This document shows positions 35,420-44,678 of a stretch of 64,000 nt of DNA, one piece after another. The stretch comes from Minisyncoccota bacterium (GTDB lineage: Bacteria > Patescibacteria > Microgenomatia > UBA1400 > PJMF01). The notes below the pieces were generated by a model, which was not told where the DNA came from, searched no databases, and saw only the letters and a list, made by a program, of their open reading frames with translations. The stretch is from contig JAAYYE010000009.1 of NCBI GenBank assembly GCA_012515515.1, positions 42,563 to 106,562 on the forward strand, in the 5' to 3' direction. Both the position numbers and the translations under genes were made by a program. Position 1 is the first letter of the stretch, and the number at the start of each line of letters is the position of its first letter.

Positions 35420-36222
35420 ACATTATCATTAAATTACCCTTAGTTTTGGCAGAAAACGCCCTATTTTATTTTTTTCCAAAGTCAAGAAGATTGGTTGAAA
35501 AACTCTACAATCCTTATTTTAGAAAAAATTATGCTGAATATATACATGGACAATACGCTTCTTTTAGTAAAAGCGTTAATAAATATAAAAGTTTAAAAAA
35601 AACACGTTTGCTTGAACTCGGTCCGGGAGCATCTGTTGGTTTCGGACTGTTGGCAATTAAAGAGGGAGGTCTTGGAACCTATTATGCAATTGATGAAAAC
35701 AATCATTTAAATTATAAAAAAACAGAGTCGTTATATTTAGACTTATTGGGCAATAAGAAAAATTTAGAAAAAGCTAAGAGTAAGGTTAAAATGATCTCAT
35801 TCGCAAAAAATTATTCATACAAAATGGATAATTCTACTGTTGATGTTATATATTCATGTGCTGTTTTAGAACACATTAAAGATTTAGAACATAGTATAAG
35901 TGAAATGACGCGTGTTCTTAAGAAGGGTGGTATAATGTATCATTCGGTGGATTTAAAAGATCATGTTTTTTCAAAAAAAAGCCTTTTCTTCCTCTTTATT
36001 CCTCAAAAAATATTTAATTTCTTATTTGGAAATACTGGGTTGTGGGTAAATAGAATGCGACTATCAGACTATAAAGTTTTATTTAAAAAATATAATCTTA
36101 AGATATTAGATTTAAAAGTAAATGAGGTGTGGACTGATGATTTGCCATTTTATTTAAGAAAAAAATACTCTTTGAAAGATATTATTCATCTTTCTTTTGA
36201 TGTGGTTTTAGTAAAAATGTGA
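35416..36222 (+). CDS. Class I SAM-dependent methyltransferase
   Basis: 268 residues. Motif I LLELGPGASVGFGLLAI, an acidic post-I position in YYAIDENN, and motif VYSCAVLEHIKDLEHSISEM-TRVLKKGG typical of Methyltransf_11. It probably methylates a glycan or lipid-linked sugar given its place among glycosyltransferases. Ends the plus-strand operon; the convergent GT2 stop is 2 bases away. Confidence 0.8.
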   Translation: MNIIIKLPLVLAENALFYFFPKSRRLVEKLYNPYFRKNYAEYIHGQYASFSKSVNKYKSLKKTRLLELGPGASVGFGLLAIKEGGLGTYYAIDENNHLNYKKTESLYLDLLGNKKNLEKAKSKVKMISFAKNYSYKMDNSTVDVIYSCAVLEHIKDLEHSISEMTRVLKKGGIMYHSVDLKDHVFSKKSLFFLFIPQKIFNFLFGNTGLWVNRMRLSDYKVLFKKYNLKILDLKVNEVWTDDLPFYLRKKYSLKDIIHLSFDVVLVKM

Positions 36223-36224
36223 CA

Positions 36225-37034
36225 CTAATTAATAATTAAATTGGGGTGCATTTTTTTGAATTCTTTTAGAGAGTATTTAGCTGATCTCCTTTTTACAATA
36301 TTTATTAACATCCATTCTATGGATGTTGGAGAATATCTAAATACCATATAGCCGATAAAGTTAATCAGTGTTTTAATCCCAATCGGATTAATAGAAAAAT
36401 ATTCTTTAATAAATGCCATGTTGAGCTTATATCTATTTCTAGAAAAATTATTTCTATCACTTCTAATTCTATGAATAGATAGCGCATTAGGTATACAGTG
36501 TATTTTAGAAGAATTTCCACCTAATACGATCTTCTCAAAATGTTCATCACTAAAAGTAAACTTCTCATCATATTTGAAACCGATATTCCTAAACATTAAA
36601 GATATATGATTTACATAGTTAACTCTGAGAGGTTTCTTATCAAGTATTAAAATATTTTTATGTTCGTAGTAAATGTAAGTTTGTGTTCCACAGCAAATTT
36701 CTTTTGGACGAGTATCTAAATAATTTACCTGTTCTTTAAGCTTTGGAGGAAGCCATAGGTCGTCATGATCTAGTACAGCAATATATTTACCCTTGGCTTT
36801 ATTAATTAAATAATTTAATCCTCCGTATGGTCCAATGTTTCTTTTTGATTTAAATACTTTTACTTTACTAGTCTTTAGCTTATGAATAATATCAACAGTA
36901 TTGTCTGAGGAGTTATTATCAAAAATAAGAATTTCTATTGGCTGGTATTCTTGTTGAAGACAGCTATTTAAAGTGCTATATATATATTTTTGAGAATTGT
37001 GGGTTACGACAAGGACGCTAACTAGGTTTTTCAT
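36225..37034 (-). CDS. GT2 family glycosyltransferase
   Basis: 269 residues. GT-A motifs: VSVLVVTHNSQKYIYSTLNS, ILIFDNNSSDNT, RNIGPYGGLNYLINKAKG and metal site VLDHDDLWLP. No membrane helices. It overlaps the preceding methyltransferase stop as ATGA and lies in the AT-rich, AGA-rich block. Specificity unknown. Confidence 0.86.
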   Translation of the reverse strand: MKNLVSVLVVTHNSQKYIYSTLNSCLQQEYQPIEILIFDNNSSDNTVDIIHKLKTSKVKVFKSKRNIGPYGGLNYLINKAKGKYIAVLDHDDLWLPPKLKEQVNYLDTRPKEICCGTQTYIYYEHKNILILDKKPLRVNYVNHISLMFRNIGFKYDEKFTFSDEHFEKIVLGGNSSKIHCIPNALSIHRIRSDRNNFSRNRYKLNMAFIKEYFSINPIGIKTLINFIGYMVFRYSPTSIEWMLINIVKRRSAKYSLKEFKKMHPNLIIN

Positions 37035-37969
37035 TTTTTATACGCGATTATGGTTATTCTCCCAGACTGTTTTAAGAAAGACAACAAATAGGAAAAAGGT
37101 AGTGTTACCAAATGATAGAAAATATTCCATTTTAAAACTTTACGCGAAATTTTTTTTATAAATTTAGGTGAGCTACTATTTTCAATTGAAACACTTAGAC
37201 TAGAAAACACAGATGAGAAATTCTTTTGAAAAATAATTTTCTTTACGTAAAAATTATTTTTTTCTAATAACATCGTAATACTCTTCGGAGTAAAGTGATA
37301 TAAATGGTTAGGAAGATGTAGTCCGTGCCAATTTTCTTTAAATAGTTTAAATTCCCAGCTAGCAGCATTTGGAACAGACAAACAAAATATACCATTATTT
37401 TTCAATACTCTGTGTATTTCTAATATAGCTTTGTTCAATTCATGAACGTGTTCTAATACCATCCAACCATAAACAATGTCAAGACTACTGTCTTTGTGTG
37501 GAATATTAGTCAGATTAGATAAATATGCATTTATATTATTTTTTTTAAGATAGTTTATATTGGTTTCACTAATATCTACTCCTGAAATATTCCAATTTGG
37601 ATACAGAGTTTTCAATTCGTACAAATAATTACCAGCGCCACACCCAATTTCTAATATATTATTTATTTTTTTATGAGTGAGTAAATTAATATTATGTTGT
37701 GGATCTATAATGCTATAAATCAATGGATATTTCAATCTAAAATTAGCAATTGTAACTGATTTTTTAAAATCAGGATGATAAGGAATATACTTAATTGGAT
37801 AATATTTTTTTATTTCTATTAAATTAGGTCTTGGATTAGTTAGTAGCAAATGACAACCTGTGCATTTTACAATGTTAAATTTTCCTTGAATTTTGTTGAT
37901 ATTGTCTTGACCAATTAAGATATGCGTAAATTTGTGATTATTGCAAATCGGACATCTTACCTTTTCCAT
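37031..37969 (-). CDS. SAM-dependent methyltransferase with N-terminal zinc ribbon
   Basis: 312 residues from the ATG at 37969; a frame extending to 38050 would read through the divergent promoter and gene. The N-terminus holds two CxxC pairs (CPICNN at about 6 and CTGCHLL at about 36), then NPRPN, then a Methyltransf_25 domain with ILEIGCGAGNYLYELK and YGWMVLEHVHELNKAILEIH. This architecture is common among sugar C- and O-methyltransferases in envelope loci. Its start codon lies at one arm of a 32-bp palindrome. Confidence 0.82.
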   Translation of the reverse strand: MEKVRCPICNNHKFTHILIGQDNINKIQGKFNIVKCTGCHLLLTNPRPNLIEIKKYYPIKYIPYHPDFKKSVTIANFRLKYPLIYSIIDPQHNINLLTHKKINNILEIGCGAGNYLYELKTLYPNWNISGVDISETNINYLKKNNINAYLSNLTNIPHKDSSLDIVYGWMVLEHVHELNKAILEIHRVLKNNGIFCLSVPNAASWEFKLFKENWHGLHLPNHLYHFTPKSITMLLEKNNFYVKKIIFQKNFSSVFSSLSVSIENSSSPKFIKKISRKVLKWNIFYHLVTLPFSYLLSFLKQSGRITIIAYKK

Positions 37970-37997
37970 TATTATTATTGTACTATAATAATAATGG
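37966..37997. promoter_or_regulatory. 32-bp near-perfect palindrome with divergent start codons at both ends
   Basis: Fourteen-base arms (CCATTATTATTATT and TATAATAATAATGG) flank GTAC; 15 of 16 base pairs are symmetric, the exception being T79 against T84. The ATG of the methyltransferase (37969, minus) and of the epimerase (37994, plus) lie at opposite arm ends. Minus-strand TACAAT (37982-37977) and plus-strand TACTAT (37981-37986) each end 7 bases before their ATG, so two opposed leaderless-type promoters share the element. Confidence 0.6.
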
Positions 37998-38998
37998 AAA
38001 TAAATATTATGAATATATTGGTTACCGGATCTGCTGGTTTCATTGGACACAAAGTTTGTGAAGAGCTAATTAACACTGGAAACCATGTTATTGGCTTGGA
38101 TAATATGAATGATTACTATGATGTCCATCTCAAAGAATACAGATTAAGATCTTTAAATAGAAGTAATGCATTTAAGTTTATTAAACTTGATATTGAACAT
38201 TATGATGATTTAGAAAAAATTTTTAAAGAGTATAAGCTTAATGCAATCATAAATCTGGCAGCAAGAGCTGGGGTTAGGTACAGCATGCTTAATCCACTCA
38301 TGTATTTTAATACAAACACAATTGGCTTGTTGAATATTTTAGAGTTAATGAAAAAATATAAAGTTAATAAAATAGTCCAAGCCTCAACGTCTTCATTGTA
38401 TGCTGGTCAGGCACTTCCCTTTAGTGAGGAATTAGCAGTAAATGAACCACTGTCACCCTATGCAGCCTCAAAAAAATCTTCAGAAATGATTGCATACACC
38501 TACTACCACTTATACGATATTAATGCCACAATCGTAAGGTATTTTACCGTATATGGGCCAGCTGGTAGACCAGATATGGCGGTATTCAAATTTATAAGAG
38601 ATATTATTGAAGAAAAGGAAATAGTAATAAATGGCGATGGAACGCAAACAAGAGATTTTACTTTTATAGATGATGTTGCTAAAGGAACAGTTTTAGCTTT
38701 AAAACCAAGGGGTTATGAAGTAATTAATATTGGTGGTGGGTTGGCAGCTTACTCCTTAAAAGATTTAATTAATTTAATAGAAAAATATTCTAATAAAAAG
38801 GCCATAATTAAATATAGTGGATTTTCCAAGGCAGACATGAAGCACACGCTGGCAAAAAGCACTAAAGCCAAAGACATGTTAAATTGGGAGCCAAAAGTTG
38901 ATTTTAGCGAGGGAATAAAGAGAAGTGTTGATTGGTACATGACAAATCGAAGTTGGGCAAAACTGTCTACATCAAAAGATGATTATTTGGGAAAATAA
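37994..38998 (+). CDS. NAD-dependent epimerase, UDP-glucuronate 4-epimerase-like
   Basis: 334 residues from the ATG at 37994 (ATG at 38009 is possible). Extended SDR: GSAGFIG (12-18), DNMNDYYDVHLKEYRL (36-51), AARAGVRYSMLNP (89-101), catalytic Tyr156-x3-Lys160 (PYAASK). DxYDxxLKxxRL with ARAGVRYS is typical of the UDP-GlcA 4-epimerase group, giving UDP-GalA; a UDP-HexNAc epimerase is less likely. It may share UDP-GlcA with the UXS enzyme at 29 kb. Confidence 0.82.
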   Translation: MEINIMNILVTGSAGFIGHKVCEELINTGNHVIGLDNMNDYYDVHLKEYRLRSLNRSNAFKFIKLDIEHYDDLEKIFKEYKLNAIINLAARAGVRYSMLNPLMYFNTNTIGLLNILELMKKYKVNKIVQASTSSLYAGQALPFSEELAVNEPLSPYAASKKSSEMIAYTYYHLYDINATIVRYFTVYGPAGRPDMAVFKFIRDIIEEKEIVINGDGTQTRDFTFIDDVAKGTVLALKPRGYEVINIGGGLAAYSLKDLINLIEKYSNKKAIIKYSGFSKADMKHTLAKSTKAKDMLNWEPKVDFSEGIKRSVDWYMTNRSWAKLSTSKDDYLGK

Positions 38999-39013
38999 AT
39001 TTTAATATCCACT

Positions 39014-40789
39014 ATGAAAGAATTTATAATGAAAAATCAGAAAATATCAAACATATTTTTTTCTCTAGGAATTTTTATAATTTTTCTGTTTATTTTTTTT
39101 GTGCCACCTTTTCAAAAGCCTGACGAAGTGGTTCATTTCTGGAGAGCTACTTCGATAAACCATCATTTAAATTTAAACACTAGTCAAACAAAAGTTTTAA
39201 AAAGACTTTATGATTACCCCTCAATTAACAGAATTGGCTCGATAGCACACAATTATTCTCTAAAATACCCCTGGAAACTAGCCTGGCAAAAAGATCCCAG
39301 TAACGAGCTGGTTGAATATACCCCCGCCCTATCTCTAGCCTCTTTTATTTCCTATTTACCTGTAAGTATTGGAATAAATTTGGGTTCTTTTTCAGCATAT
39401 CCAGCCGTTTCTTTTTATTTAGGACGTTTGTTTAACTTATTATTTTTTGCAATTTGTCTTTATTTTTCAGTGAAACTTTTAGCTAAAAACAAATCTCTAT
39501 TATTCCCCTATTTATTGATCCCTATGCTGTGGTTTCAGGTGACTTCTATAAGCCATGATGTGGTGCCTTTAGGTTTAGGTTTAGTGTTGTTTTCTTATTT
39601 TGTATCTCTTTTTACTTCAAACAAAATTGATAACAAAAAAATTTTGATATTTATATTATTATCTTTTTTATTTTTAATATCCAAGCCAGGATATTACTCT
39701 TTATTTTTATTACCCTTGTTATTGATCGTAAAAAGTTGGAAGCATCTGAATAAAAATCAGAAAAATTTTTATTTGCTGTCTAGCCTTGCATTATTAGTTT
39801 TTTTACTAATTGTCTTTTGGAATACTTTTTCTAATGTAAGAACTTCTAAAACTGGTGGATATGGTGCAATAAGTCAATTTGATTTACTCAAATCTAATCC
39901 TCTTTATTTTTTTGATGTATTTAAGTCAACTATGCGTGCTGGACTACCCGACTTTTGGCTTAAAAGTTTTTGGGGAATTTTTGGATGGTTGGATTATGAT
40001 TTAAACTTTATTACTTATTTGTGCATTGCGTTGTTATCTTTTTATTCAATTTATAAATACATTAAAAGCAATCGTATAGAAAATATAAGCTGGTTTAGCA
40101 TTATCTTTTTGGGAATGATTATTTTTGGAGGAATTTTCTTAATCATAAGCTCCTTCTACTTTACTTGGTCCCCCGTTGGAGCAAAGATAATTGATGGGGT
40201 ACAGGGTAGGTACTTTTTGGTTTATTTTCCTTTCTTAATTTTTTGGTTAAAGTTGTTACACGACAAAATTGGCGCTGTTAAGTTTAAAAATCTGTTATTG
40301 GGCTTAGGAATGGGTTTTATTTCTTATCAAATACTTTCCACAACTTATTATCGATACTATGATTATTCTATGTCTTTTGGCAATGACAGTTTAATAGAAA
40401 ATAAAATTGAAGCCCTAAGTGAAATTGTAGAAGAGGAATTAGATAATCAAAGAATAACTTTATTTATCGGAGATGATAAATTTAGTGGCTTACAATTCTT
40501 TATGAAAGAAAAAGAAGAGGAAGAAACAAAGAAAAAAAGCGCAATTTATCAATTCACTGTATATGATGGTGAGTGTAGTGATAAATCAAAATTACTTTTT
40601 ATTGATTACGAAAATAGTGAATATTTGCGAAAAAACAGAACTATTCCACTTAAGAGAGTTATTAATCCAAAAAATGATTATATTTGTGTTGCTATAGATA
40701 AACTCTCTAGAGAAGAAGGGTCTAAAGAGACATTGATTATAAAAAATGAAGACGAGTATTTACTCTACCCCCTGTTAATTTCGCGATAA
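39014..40789 (+). CDS. DUF2142-family polytopic membrane protein (GT-C-like)
   Basis: 591 residues, about 11-12 membrane helices and a soluble C-terminal tail. After the first helix comes VPPFQKPDEVVHFWRATSIN and later YLGRLFNLLFF and IDGVQGRYFLVYFPF, matching DUF2142. The family belongs to the GT-C-like superfamily and is found in capsule and S-layer glycan loci; activity is not established. An alternative ATG is five codons in. AT-rich and AGA-rich. Confidence 0.8.
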   Translation: MKEFIMKNQKISNIFFSLGIFIIFLFIFFVPPFQKPDEVVHFWRATSINHHLNLNTSQTKVLKRLYDYPSINRIGSIAHNYSLKYPWKLAWQKDPSNELVEYTPALSLASFISYLPVSIGINLGSFSAYPAVSFYLGRLFNLLFFAICLYFSVKLLAKNKSLLFPYLLIPMLWFQVTSISHDVVPLGLGLVLFSYFVSLFTSNKIDNKKILIFILLSFLFLISKPGYYSLFLLPLLLIVKSWKHLNKNQKNFYLLSSLALLVFLLIVFWNTFSNVRTSKTGGYGAISQFDLLKSNPLYFFDVFKSTMRAGLPDFWLKSFWGIFGWLDYDLNFITYLCIALLSFYSIYKYIKSNRIENISWFSIIFLGMIIFGGIFLIISSFYFTWSPVGAKIIDGVQGRYFLVYFPFLIFWLKLLHDKIGAVKFKNLLLGLGMGFISYQILSTTYYRYYDYSMSFGNDSLIENKIEALSEIVEEELDNQRITLFIGDDKFSGLQFFMKEKEEEETKKKSAIYQFTVYDGECSDKSKLLFIDYENSEYLRKNRTIPLKRVINPKNDYICVAIDKLSREEGSKETLIIKNEDEYLLYPLLISR

Positions 40790-40811
40790 CTGGCTATTAA
40801 TTCCTACAATA

Positions 40812-42452
40812 TTATCCATTAATGCTAAAATCTACTCTACTAGTGCTTAAGTTTGGATTATAATTTAGATCATATTCTTTTTTTTCAATTATTTTTTGAG
40901 CCATCTTTATTGATTGGGATGAAAGTTTGTCATTTTGATAGTCTCCCTTATAAATAATTAATGGATTATATCCAAGAACAATTCTTTGCTTGTTTTTAGA
41001 GATTAAATAACTTAAATACAAGCCAATATCGGTATAATTATCAAATTCTTTAATAGGCTTTAGATCAATTTTAGAAAAAAATTCTCTATCAATTATGGTT
41101 CCCAACAAGCTAGTTGCTGAAAAATTTTTATACATTCGACTATAGTTAAAATTAAAGTAACCTCCCTCAGTCATTCCTTGAAAAGCATGGATTAATTTGT
41201 CATTTTTAGAAATTATAATTCCAGTTTTATATATTGTTCCTTTTTGATTAACAATCTTTATAGTTAGCATTTTAATTCCTGGAAACATAAACAGTCCTAA
41301 AGAACGCTGAATATTTTCATCAGATATTGAACAATTTTTATCAAGGAAAATAATATATTGACTAGAATTATTTTTTATAAAGTCATATACTTGAATTCCG
41401 AGTCTTTCGCCCGTCGACCTTGATATAAATTTTGCGTATTCAAAATTATTGTGAATAGTAAAATCATATAATCCTCGCCCAGCTCCTTCAGTCACTGTCG
41501 CCCTTATTTCTCTTCTTTTTAACGCAGACTCAATTGATTTTATGCCGTTTTTATAAGCATAATCAGATTTAGCATCAGAGTCTGAACTAGCTGTAGAACT
41601 TTTTAATGTTCTCCAAGAGTATAAAACTTTAGGAATATGATAGATTTGCTTACTTAACTCTGTAACTCTTAAAAATAAATCTAAATCCTGTGCTCCTTCG
41701 TAACCAACTCTGAAACCTCCAACCTTATTTATTAAATTTTTCTTAATCAAAGAGAAGTGGGTTATGTAATTTCCTGAAAGCAATGTTTCAGGTGACCAGT
41801 CGGGTTTAAAATGCGGCTCAAAGCGTTTGCCATGGGCATCAATTTTATCTTCATCTGTATAAATAAAATCAACAGTTTGCTGCTCATTTATTATTTTTAT
41901 GCATTCGCTTAAAGTGTTTGGGTATAGAAGATCATCATGATCTAAGAGTCCAACATACTGCCCAGTGGCAATTTCTAAACAGGAATTACTAGCTTTGCTG
42001 ATATGGCCATTAGATTCCCGAAAAACACATTTTATTCTTTTATCTTTTTTGCAATAATATTCAATGGTTTCCTTAACTCTGGCATCACTAGAATTATCAT
42101 CGGCAATACAAAGTTCCCAGTTTGGATAAATTTGATTAATAACTGAGTCAATATTCATTTTTAAAAATTTAATTGAGGAATTATAGGTTGGCATTACAAG
42201 GCTGATTTTTGGTTTAACTTTTAGCCTAGATATGAGTCTTTTTTCATCTGCAATAAATTCATCTGTTAAGCTATTTTGTTTAAGATATGCAGTATATTGT
42301 TTATTGTATTGAGCTATCCGCAATTCTCTTTCGATTACTGCTGATGTTTTTTTAAGAAAAGAAGATAGGTTGTGGGAAAATAAATACTTAATACCTTTAA
42401 GTAAAATTTTTAAATTATATTTAGTAAACATTCTGTTATTAAAAATTAACAT
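40812..42452 (-). CDS. GT2 family glycosyltransferase with long N- and C-terminal extensions
   Basis: 546 residues. An N-terminal basic, amphipathic region (1-85) precedes the GT-A domain: ISLVMPTYNSSIKFLKMNID, CIADDNSSDARVKETI, metal site LLDHDDLLYP, FIYTDEDKIDAHGKRFEPHF and PDWSPETLLSGNYITHFSLI, a combination typical of rhamnan/O-antigen GT2 enzymes. The C-terminal 200 residues look like a degenerate second GT2 domain (IIFLDKNCSISDENI). Two starts are possible (42452, overlapping the small upstream gene by 14 bases, or 42431). Confidence 0.82.
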   Translation of the reverse strand: MLIFNNRMFTKYNLKILLKGIKYLFSHNLSSFLKKTSAVIERELRIAQYNKQYTAYLKQNSLTDEFIADEKRLISRLKVKPKISLVMPTYNSSIKFLKMNIDSVINQIYPNWELCIADDNSSDARVKETIEYYCKKDKRIKCVFRESNGHISKASNSCLEIATGQYVGLLDHDDLLYPNTLSECIKIINEQQTVDFIYTDEDKIDAHGKRFEPHFKPDWSPETLLSGNYITHFSLIKKNLINKVGGFRVGYEGAQDLDLFLRVTELSKQIYHIPKVLYSWRTLKSSTASSDSDAKSDYAYKNGIKSIESALKRREIRATVTEGAGRGLYDFTIHNNFEYAKFISRSTGERLGIQVYDFIKNNSSQYIIFLDKNCSISDENIQRSLGLFMFPGIKMLTIKIVNQKGTIYKTGIIISKNDKLIHAFQGMTEGGYFNFNYSRMYKNFSATSLLGTIIDREFFSKIDLKPIKEFDNYTDIGLYLSYLISKNKQRIVLGYNPLIIYKGDYQNDKLSSQSIKMAQKIIEKKEYDLNYNPNLSTSRVDFSING

Positions 42453-42648
42453 CTTTATGATTTAAAAAATGAGGATTTTTTAATGTTTTTTTACAACTTT
42501 GTATTTTTCTCCAAAATTTATAAGCTTTTGATTCATGAATAGTTACATATTGATCTTCAAGTTCCTTTTTTTTATTTTCTAGATCGACAAGTTTTTCTTC
42601 AAGTTGCTTATTACGTGAGACTAGATAATCGGTCATCTTTTTTTTCAT
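42439..42648 (-). CDS. Small coiled-coil protein between two glycosyltransferases
   Basis: 69 residues. Residues 14-34 form a charged coiled coil and the rest holds ESKAYKFWRKIQSCKK. The upstream GT4 ends with a very similar layout (coiled coil, then SRYYLLWQKFNKLKK). It starts by ATGA overlap with that GT4 and overlaps the next GT2, so it looks like a genuine translated gene, perhaps a detached tail domain that brings the two enzymes together. No family recognised. Confidence 0.6.
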   Translation of the reverse strand: MKKKMTDYLVSRNKQLEEKLVDLENKKKELEDQYVTIHESKAYKFWRKIQSCKKTLKNPHFLNHKDVNF

Positions 42649-43916
42649 TTTATAATTTTTTTTAATTTATTAAATTTTTGCCATAATAGATAATATCTAC
42701 TGTTTTTAATTTTGTTTAAATCAAGTTTTAGTTGAAATATCTTTTCATTAAGTGAATTTACCCTATTCGATAATTCAACATAATGAAAACACTCATGCAT
42801 AATTTTTTGATCATCTGATTCTAAAGAATTAATGTCCAGGCCTTGAATAGTTGAAGTTTGAGCCCGTAAGACATCAATAGAATAGAATCGTGCTTCTTCA
42901 ACAGACCGAATTAAATGATATAAAATTTCATTATTTTTTTTAGATAATTGTTTCTTTTTGAAATTTTTAATAGCTTGATTATAAATATCTACAATTTTTT
43001 TAATCTGCTGATTAGCCTCATAGTTTTTTAATGCTTTTTTTCTTAATAATTCGCCTTGTTTGTAGTTATATTTTTGCAAATCATCTAATATGTCATTTTC
43101 TGTCATTATCCTTTTTAAAGATCTCCCAGAGAAACCGTTTTCTTTTAAAAAATCAAAATTTCCAGTATCTACTAGTCCATCAGTAAATTGTGTCGAATTT
43201 TCATCAAATAAAATTGGTATTCGTCCACAAAACATGCTTTCAATTGCACCCAAGCTGATGGTAAAAACTAAATCTGCATTATTGATATAATCAACCAATT
43301 TATTATTATCCACCATATTATTATAAACAGAGCCAATATGAACACTTTTCAAACCCAATTGATTAATCACGCTCTCAATAACTGTTTGCTTTTCTACAGA
43401 TAACTTATTACTTAATACCAAAACATTTTTGATAGTTTTCGAAATTGGCTTTTTTACATAAAAAGCCTCTGAGTCAACTAAATTCCTAAAAACAATTATT
43501 TTGTGTTTCGGAACACCCAGTTTAAATACATGGTCACGCACGGTTTTATTAATAGTCAAAATATATGAGATATTTAGGTCAATGGCTGGCACTTGTTCTA
43601 AAAAAGGCACATATCCATGAACCCATAAAACCATCGGCAAATCTGGAAAATAATATCTTACTTCATAAGCACAAATATTGTGTTGAACGTGCGCAATATC
43701 AAATTTTTGATTTCTTATTAAATTTAAATTGTCGACAACCTTAACCTTATAGTCTTCCATTGTTTTAACTAACTTATTTCCTAGATATTTACTATAGAAA
43801 ACTACCTCATGCCCTTCTTTTCTTAAATATTTACAAAGAATTAGAGATGAAACCTCTGTGCCAGTGTATTGATACAAATGATGATTGGTGACTAAAATCC
43901 TCAGAGGTTTCTTCAT
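42645..43916 (-). CDS. GT4-like glycosyltransferase with C-terminal coiled coil
   Basis: 423 residues. N-terminus RILVTNHHLYQYTGTEVSSL; donor domain NVLVLSNKLSVEKQTVIESV. The usual EX7E motif is degenerate (FTISLGAIESMFCGRIPILF), keeping the second Glu. Residues about 385-423 form a coiled coil with a basic aromatic end. AGA-rich, the last gene before codon use returns to normal at wzt. Activity is likely but the altered donor motif lowers certainty. Confidence 0.75.
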   Translation of the reverse strand: MKKPLRILVTNHHLYQYTGTEVSSLILCKYLRKEGHEVVFYSKYLGNKLVKTMEDYKVKVVDNLNLIRNQKFDIAHVQHNICAYEVRYYFPDLPMVLWVHGYVPFLEQVPAIDLNISYILTINKTVRDHVFKLGVPKHKIIVFRNLVDSEAFYVKKPISKTIKNVLVLSNKLSVEKQTVIESVINQLGLKSVHIGSVYNNMVDNNKLVDYINNADLVFTISLGAIESMFCGRIPILFDENSTQFTDGLVDTGNFDFLKENGFSGRSLKRIMTENDILDDLQKYNYKQGELLRKKALKNYEANQQIKKIVDIYNQAIKNFKKKQLSKKNNEILYHLIRSVEEARFYSIDVLRAQTSTIQGLDINSLESDDQKIMHECFHYVELSNRVNSLNEKIFQLKLDLNKIKNSRYYLLWQKFNKLKKIIK

Positions 43917-43931
43917 AAATTAAGTATTATA

Positions 43932-44675
43932 TTAATTCACACCCGCATTTACATATTTTTCACTCACTTCTTCCACCTTCCCATCCACAATCACTCGATG
44001 TTCATTCAAATAAATTGCTCTAGTACAAAACTTTTGAATTTGTTCTAGGGCATGAGATACCAAAATAATTGTTACTCCTGCTTTTTTAAACTCCTCCATT
44101 CTTTTGAAACATTTCTTTCTAAAATTATCGTCTCCCACTGCCAAAATCTCATCAATTAGTAAAATATCGGGATTAGTATGGACTGCCACACTAAAAGCCA
44201 AGCGCAAATACATGCCAGAACTGTAATGTTTAATCGGTTGATCAATAAATTCCCAAAGCTCAGCGAAATCAACAATTTCGCTAAACCGATCTGTTACTTC
44301 TTTTTTACTTAAGCCTAAAATGATGCCGTTGAGAAATATATTTTCTCTGCCAGTTAACTCAGGGTGAAAACCAGCGCCAAGTTCAATCAGTGGGGCAATT
44401 TTACCATTAAGCGTAATTTTACCCTTAGTCGGCTTAGTTACCCCTGCCATTAGTTTGAGTAAAGTGCTTTTACCTGCGCCATTGGGGCCAATAATCCCAA
44501 CTGTTTCACCCTTTTTGATCTTTAAATTAATATTTTCTAATGCCCAAAAGTGCTCCACAGCTTTTTGCCCACCAAACAAGGCTGGTAATAATTCCTTAAA
44601 AGTACGTTGTTTTTGCAAACGAAAAAGCTTGCTTGCTTCTGCCACACTAATAGCGATTGTTTGATTGTCTTTCAT
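43932..44675 (-). CDS. wzt: ABC polysaccharide exporter ATPase (Wzt/TagH type, without carbohydrate-binding domain)
   Basis: 247 residues. Walker A GPNGAGKST (63-71), LIELGAGFHPELTGRENIFL, signature HYSSGMYLRLAFSVAV, Walker B ILLIDEILAVGD. These are hallmarks of Wzt/TagH. It ends shortly after the nucleotide-binding domain, so it lacks the C-terminal glycan-recognition domain found in Wzt of O8/O9a. It pairs with wzm, 3 bases upstream, to export lipid-linked glycan. Confidence 0.94.
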   Translation of the reverse strand: MKDNQTIAISVAEASKLFRLQKQRTFKELLPALFGGQKAVEHFWALENINLKIKKGETVGIIGPNGAGKSTLLKLMAGVTKPTKGKITLNGKIAPLIELGAGFHPELTGRENIFLNGIILGLSKKEVTDRFSEIVDFAELWEFIDQPIKHYSSGMYLRLAFSVAVHTNPDILLIDEILAVGDDNFRKKCFKRMEEFKKAGVTIILVSHALEQIQKFCTRAIYLNEHRVIVDGKVEEVSEKYVNAGVN

Positions 44676-44678
44676 GGT

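Noticed and set aside
42439..42648. Small coiled-coil gene as a frameshifted piece of the next GT2
   Set aside because: It has its own ATGA-coupled start and a proper stop, and the GT2 has its own N-terminal region; a split fusion remains possible but not an error.
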